From Pacificitalea manganoxidans (GTDB lineage Bacteria > Pseudomonadota > Alphaproteobacteria > Rhodobacterales > Rhodobacteraceae): a stretch of 64,000 bases of DNA. The DNA lies in NCBI RefSeq assembly GCF_002504165.1, contig NZ_CP021404.1, positions 496,001-560,000 of the forward strand, written 5' to 3'. Below are positions 61,310 through 64,000 of the stretch, piece after piece (the stretch's first letter is position 1; each line of letters opens with the position of its first letter). Under the pieces are notes generated by a model that had not been told where the DNA came from, searched no databases, and saw only the letters and a program-made list of their open reading frames with translations. The translations under genes were made by a program, and so were the position numbers.

Positions 61310-63740
61310 GCAAGGTCGGTGCGGCCTCGGTCGGGTCTTCGGGCCACGGATGGCGCGGGTAGCGCCCGCGCATGTCCTTGCGCACATCCGTATAGGCCCC
61401 GGTCCAGAAACCGGGGATATCCATCGTCGTCTGCAAAGGGCGCCCGGCTGGCGACAGCAGGGTGATCCGCAGGGGCAGGCGTTTCGGGCCCACGGTGGGA
61501 TGCACGGTGGTGCCGAACATCTCTTGTAGCTTCAGCGCGATTTCGGGCGCATCGCCGGAATAATCGATAGGGATCGCGCGGCCTGTCGGGGTGGTGAAAC
61601 GCGCGGGCACCTCGCGATCCAGCCGGGTTTTCGCGTCCCAGCCCAGACGCATCTCCAGCGCGGGCAGCAGATCCAGCGCGCGCAGATCTTCGGCCGTGCG
61701 TTGATGGGTGAGGTGCGGCAGCAGCCACGTCTCCAGCGTATTCAGCAAGGCAGGCTCGCTCAGATCGGCGATCTCTCCACCTTCGGCCCGGTAAAGCTCC
61801 GCACGCGCCTGCAAGCGCCGCGCCGCTCCCGACCACGGCAGCCCCAACTGGCGCAGGCCGTCGAGCGCGGCGCGGCTCAAGGCCTCCGGCGGGGCGTCTT
61901 TCCATGTGCGGTCGCTCAGCGCGATGGCGCCAAGCCGCTCCTGCTCGCGCGCGATGACGCGCCGTTCCCGGCGCGACCATTCCGCCACCTGAACCCAGCC
62001 GATGCGGTCGCCCAGCACCTCGCGCAGGGCACCTTCGGCAATCGGCAGGGCCAACCTGATGCGGGCCTCGCGGGTGTCACCGTCCAGATCGGCGGCGACC
62101 AGCAAGCGCTGTCCTGCGAGCGGATCGGCGGCATCGATCACCGCGCCCTTGCCACCGGACAGGAGCCAACGCGGCGCATCACCGGGGCGGCGCAGACCAA
62201 TGCGGTCGGGATAGGCGAGTGCCAGAAGCTGCGCCGGATCAAGCTGCACCTGCGTCTGCCCCTGCGTTGGGCGAGGGGCGGCGGCGGCCAGACGCTTGGC
62301 CTCCGCACGGATACGCTCCAGCGCGGGGCGATGCGCCTGTGCCGCGGCCTGCCGATCCCCGCGCAGCGCCGCCAACCGCAGCGACAGATCGGCGGAGGCG
62401 CCCCGCAACGGATCACGGTCCGCCAGCAGCGCGGCCAAGGGCGCGGCGATTTTGCCCCCGATGGCAATCATATGGCCCAGTCGTGGATGCAGCGGCAGCC
62501 CGGCCAGCACCCGCCCATGCGCGGTGATGGAGCCCGCCTGATCCAGCGCGCCCAGATCGCGCAGCAGCGCGCGGGCCTCGGCCAGCGCGGCCTCGGGCGG
62601 GGGCGTCAGGAAGGGCAGGTCGTCGGCCCCCCATTGCGCCAGTTCCAGCGCCAGCCCGGTCAGGTCGGCGGCTTCGATCTCTGCCGGGGCATGGGCGGGC
62701 CGCGCGCCGTCCTCGCCTTTGGTCCACAGGCGATACGCCCGGCCCGGAGACAGGCGCCCGGCGCGACCCGCACGCTGTTCGGCCTCGGCGCGGGAGGCAG
62801 GCTCCGTCACCAGCCGCGACATGCCGGAGCCGGGATCGAACCGCGCGCGCCGGGCCCGCCCGCCATCGACCACGGCATGGACGCCCTCAATGGTCAGCGA
62901 CGTTTCCGCAATCGACGTCGCCAGCACGAGTTTTCGCCCGTGTTCCGGCGGGCGGATGGCGGCGCGCTGTTCGGCAAAGGGCAGGGCTCCGTAAAGCGGA
63001 TGCAGGCTGACCCCCGCAGGCAAATCGCCCAGCTGCGCGGCGGTGCGCCGGATCTCGCCCTCGCCGGGCAGAAAGGCCAGCACACCGCCCGTCGTTTCCG
63101 CGAGCGCCCGGCGGATCAGCGCCGCCATGCCGTTTTCGAATCGCTCGGCCTTGGGGCGGGGTTGGTCGAGCCAGATACGTTTCACCGGATAGGCGCGGCC
63201 TTCGGAGGTCAGGACCGGCGCGCCCTTCATCAGCGCGGCGACCGGGGCGGCGTCCAGCGTGGCGGACATCACCACCAGCATCAGATCCTCGCGCAGCGCG
63301 GCGCGCACCTCCAGCGCCAGGGCCAGCCCCAAATCGGCGTTGAGCGAACGTTCGTGGAATTCGTCGAACAGAATCGCGCCGATGCCGGGCAATTCGGGAT
63401 CGGACTGGATCATTCGCGTCAGGATGCCTTCGGTCACCACCTCGATCCGGGTGCGGGCGCTGGTCTTGGCCTCGCCCCGGATGCGGTAGCCCACGGTCTC
63501 GCCGCAGGGTTCACCCAGCGTTTCCGCCATCCGCTCGGCACTGGCGCGCGCGGCCAGACGCCGCGGCTCCAGCATCAGGATGCGCCCCGTGACCAGCCCG
63601 GCGTCGAGGATCGCCAGCGGCACGCGCGTGGTTTTCCCCGCGCCCGGCGGGGCTTGCAACACCGCCCGCCCCGCGCCGCGCAGCGCGGCGATCAGATCGG
63701 GCAGAATGGCGTCGATGGGCAGGGGCGCGAATTGGGTCAT
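61287..63740 (-). CDS. hrpB: ATP-dependent helicase HrpB
   Basis: An 817-residue DEAH/RHA-family helicase. Motif I is APPGAGKTTRVPLAILDAGL (about residues 30-49), motif II the DEFH box in LFDEFHERSLNADLGL, and motif III MSATLD. Motif V lies in VLATSIAETSLTIEGVHAVV and motif VI in QRAGRAGRLSPGRAYRLW. An HA2/OB-like domain and the HrpB-specific C terminus follow. In enterobacteria its exact role is open, and RNA processing is likely. The start MTQFAPLPIDAILPDL is the family start. A 65-bp gap separates it from the next terminator. Confidence 0.94.
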   Translation of the reverse strand: MTQFAPLPIDAILPDLIAALRGAGRAVLQAPPGAGKTTRVPLAILDAGLVTGRILMLEPRRLAARASAERMAETLGEPCGETVGYRIRGEAKTSARTRIEVVTEGILTRMIQSDPELPGIGAILFDEFHERSLNADLGLALALEVRAALREDLMLVVMSATLDAAPVAALMKGAPVLTSEGRAYPVKRIWLDQPRPKAERFENGMAALIRRALAETTGGVLAFLPGEGEIRRTAAQLGDLPAGVSLHPLYGALPFAEQRAAIRPPEHGRKLVLATSIAETSLTIEGVHAVVDGGRARRARFDPGSGMSRLVTEPASRAEAEQRAGRAGRLSPGRAYRLWTKGEDGARPAHAPAEIEAADLTGLALELAQWGADDLPFLTPPPEAALAEARALLRDLGALDQAGSITAHGRVLAGLPLHPRLGHMIAIGGKIAAPLAALLADRDPLRGASADLSLRLAALRGDRQAAAQAHRPALERIRAEAKRLAAAAPRPTQGQTQVQLDPAQLLALAYPDRIGLRRPGDAPRWLLSGGKGAVIDAADPLAGQRLLVAADLDGDTREARIRLALPIAEGALREVLGDRIGWVQVAEWSRRERRVIAREQERLGAIALSDRTWKDAPPEALSRAALDGLRQLGLPWSGAARRLQARAELYRAEGGEIADLSEPALLNTLETWLLPHLTHQRTAEDLRALDLLPALEMRLGWDAKTRLDREVPARFTTPTGRAIPIDYSGDAPEIALKLQEMFGTTVHPTVGPKRLPLRITLLSPAGRPLQTTMDIPGFWTGAYTDVRKDMRGRYPRHPWPEDPTEAAPTLRAKPRGT

Positions 63741-63805
63741 GAGCCGCGTTATCGGGCAGATCGCGGTTAAGGTGAAGGCCTGCAGGCCTGCCGCACCCGC
63801 CCACG

Positions 63806-63838
63806 AAAAAGGCGCGCCCCCGGAAGGAAGCGCGCCTG
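63806..63838 (-). terminator. rho-independent terminator of the gene at the right edge
   Basis: On the minus strand GGCGCGC pairs with GCGCGCC around a loop of about 12 bases and is followed by TTTTT. Confidence 0.85.
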
Positions 63839-63870
63839 AAGCTCGTCGTGCCGAATTTACTGCGACAGTC

Positions 63871-64000
63871 TTACTGGGCCGCGGTGATGCGACCGTCGGT
63901 GTAGGGCTGGTAGGGGCCCTGCTCGGCCAGATACTCCGCCGTGACATCAGCCAGATCGGGGCCGAAGTCATAGGCGTTCTCGCCCTCGACGAACATGGAG
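63871..64000 (-). CDS. C-terminal fragment of an unidentified protein
   Basis: The last 42 codons of a gene that enters from the right edge. The protein ends ...EQGPYQPYTDGRITAAQ, after FVEGENAYDFGPDLADVTAE. The codon use is normal for this genome and a terminator follows. Too little is present to name it. Confidence 0.75.
   Translation of the reverse strand, partial: SMFVEGENAYDFGPDLADVTAEYLAEQGPYQPYTDGRITAAQ

Noticed and set aside
61701-63770. 689-codon open frame antisense to hrpB
   Set aside because: All helicase motifs are on the minus strand. The plus-strand frame is Arg/Gln/Gly-rich shadow sequence.

Overview
The window is GC-rich, densely coded chromosomal DNA from an alphaproteobacterium, almost certainly a member of the Rhodobacterales (Rhodobacteraceae/Roseobacter group). 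The support is the gene order: ffh / chorismate mutase / rpsP / rimM / trmD / rplS / rpmE; the F0 block atpI-atpB-atpE-atpF'-atpF with two b-type subunits; ubiK beside lgt-midA-pgeF; Hsp20 with DUF1150; a fused Sat-CysC sulfate activation enzyme; MipZ; and the frequent ATGA or GTGA start/stop overlaps. I saw no tRNA, rRNA, insertion sequence, phage gene or CRISPR array.

Layout. 1-2577: a TetR-controlled RND efflux operon (regulator, membrane fusion protein, permease cut by the window edge). 2608-6075: an IclR regulator divergent from pcaIJF, the last steps of the beta-ketoadipate pathway. 6274-7932: transaldolase and a hemolysin III family membrane protein. 8181-16327: a dicarboxylate/oxalomesaconate catabolic island. 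galB, ligK/galC and galD are on the plus strand. They converge on a minus-strand operon of a TAXI binding protein, a fused TRAP permease and LigI (2-pyrone-4,6-dicarboxylate hydrolase). An unusual LysR protein with two helix-turn-helix domains is divergent from the transporter. Two 150-bp direct repeats lie between the convergent operons.

16396-27304: a purine/nucleoside island with two nucleoside hydrolases, an adenine deaminase coupled to a phosphoribosyltransferase, an M20 amidohydrolase, a TRZ/ATZ-type deaminase and a PotABCD-like ABC importer. 27497-33771: a metal-stress island. An ECF sigma factor and its NrsF anti-sigma are divergent from a bufferin operon (bufA1, bufB, bufC, doxX, a Met-rich membrane peptide), followed by a membrane-anchored winged-helix regulator and ChrA. 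Both divergent promoters carry the same GTAACG-N16-CGAA motif. bufB is broken by one extra C in a C-run.

34003-64000 is mainly housekeeping: lipoprotein modification (lgt), respiratory assembly (ubiK, midA), thioredoxin reductase, sulfate activation, Hsp20, purE-purK, argD-argF, F0 ATP synthase, hemC/hemE, MipZ, a FosA-like glutathione transferase, the ffh-to-rpmE translation operon and the HrpB helicase. An 870-bp gene-poor stretch at 37201-38071 carries two strong RNA-hairpin structures with no assigned function.

How the genes work together. The first quarter feeds plant- and lignin-derived aromatic intermediates into central metabolism: 3-oxoadipate to succinyl-CoA and acetyl-CoA, and 2-pyrone-4,6-dicarboxylate to pyruvate and oxaloacetate. 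The second quarter scavenges nucleosides and answers metal stress. The remainder supplies core functions.
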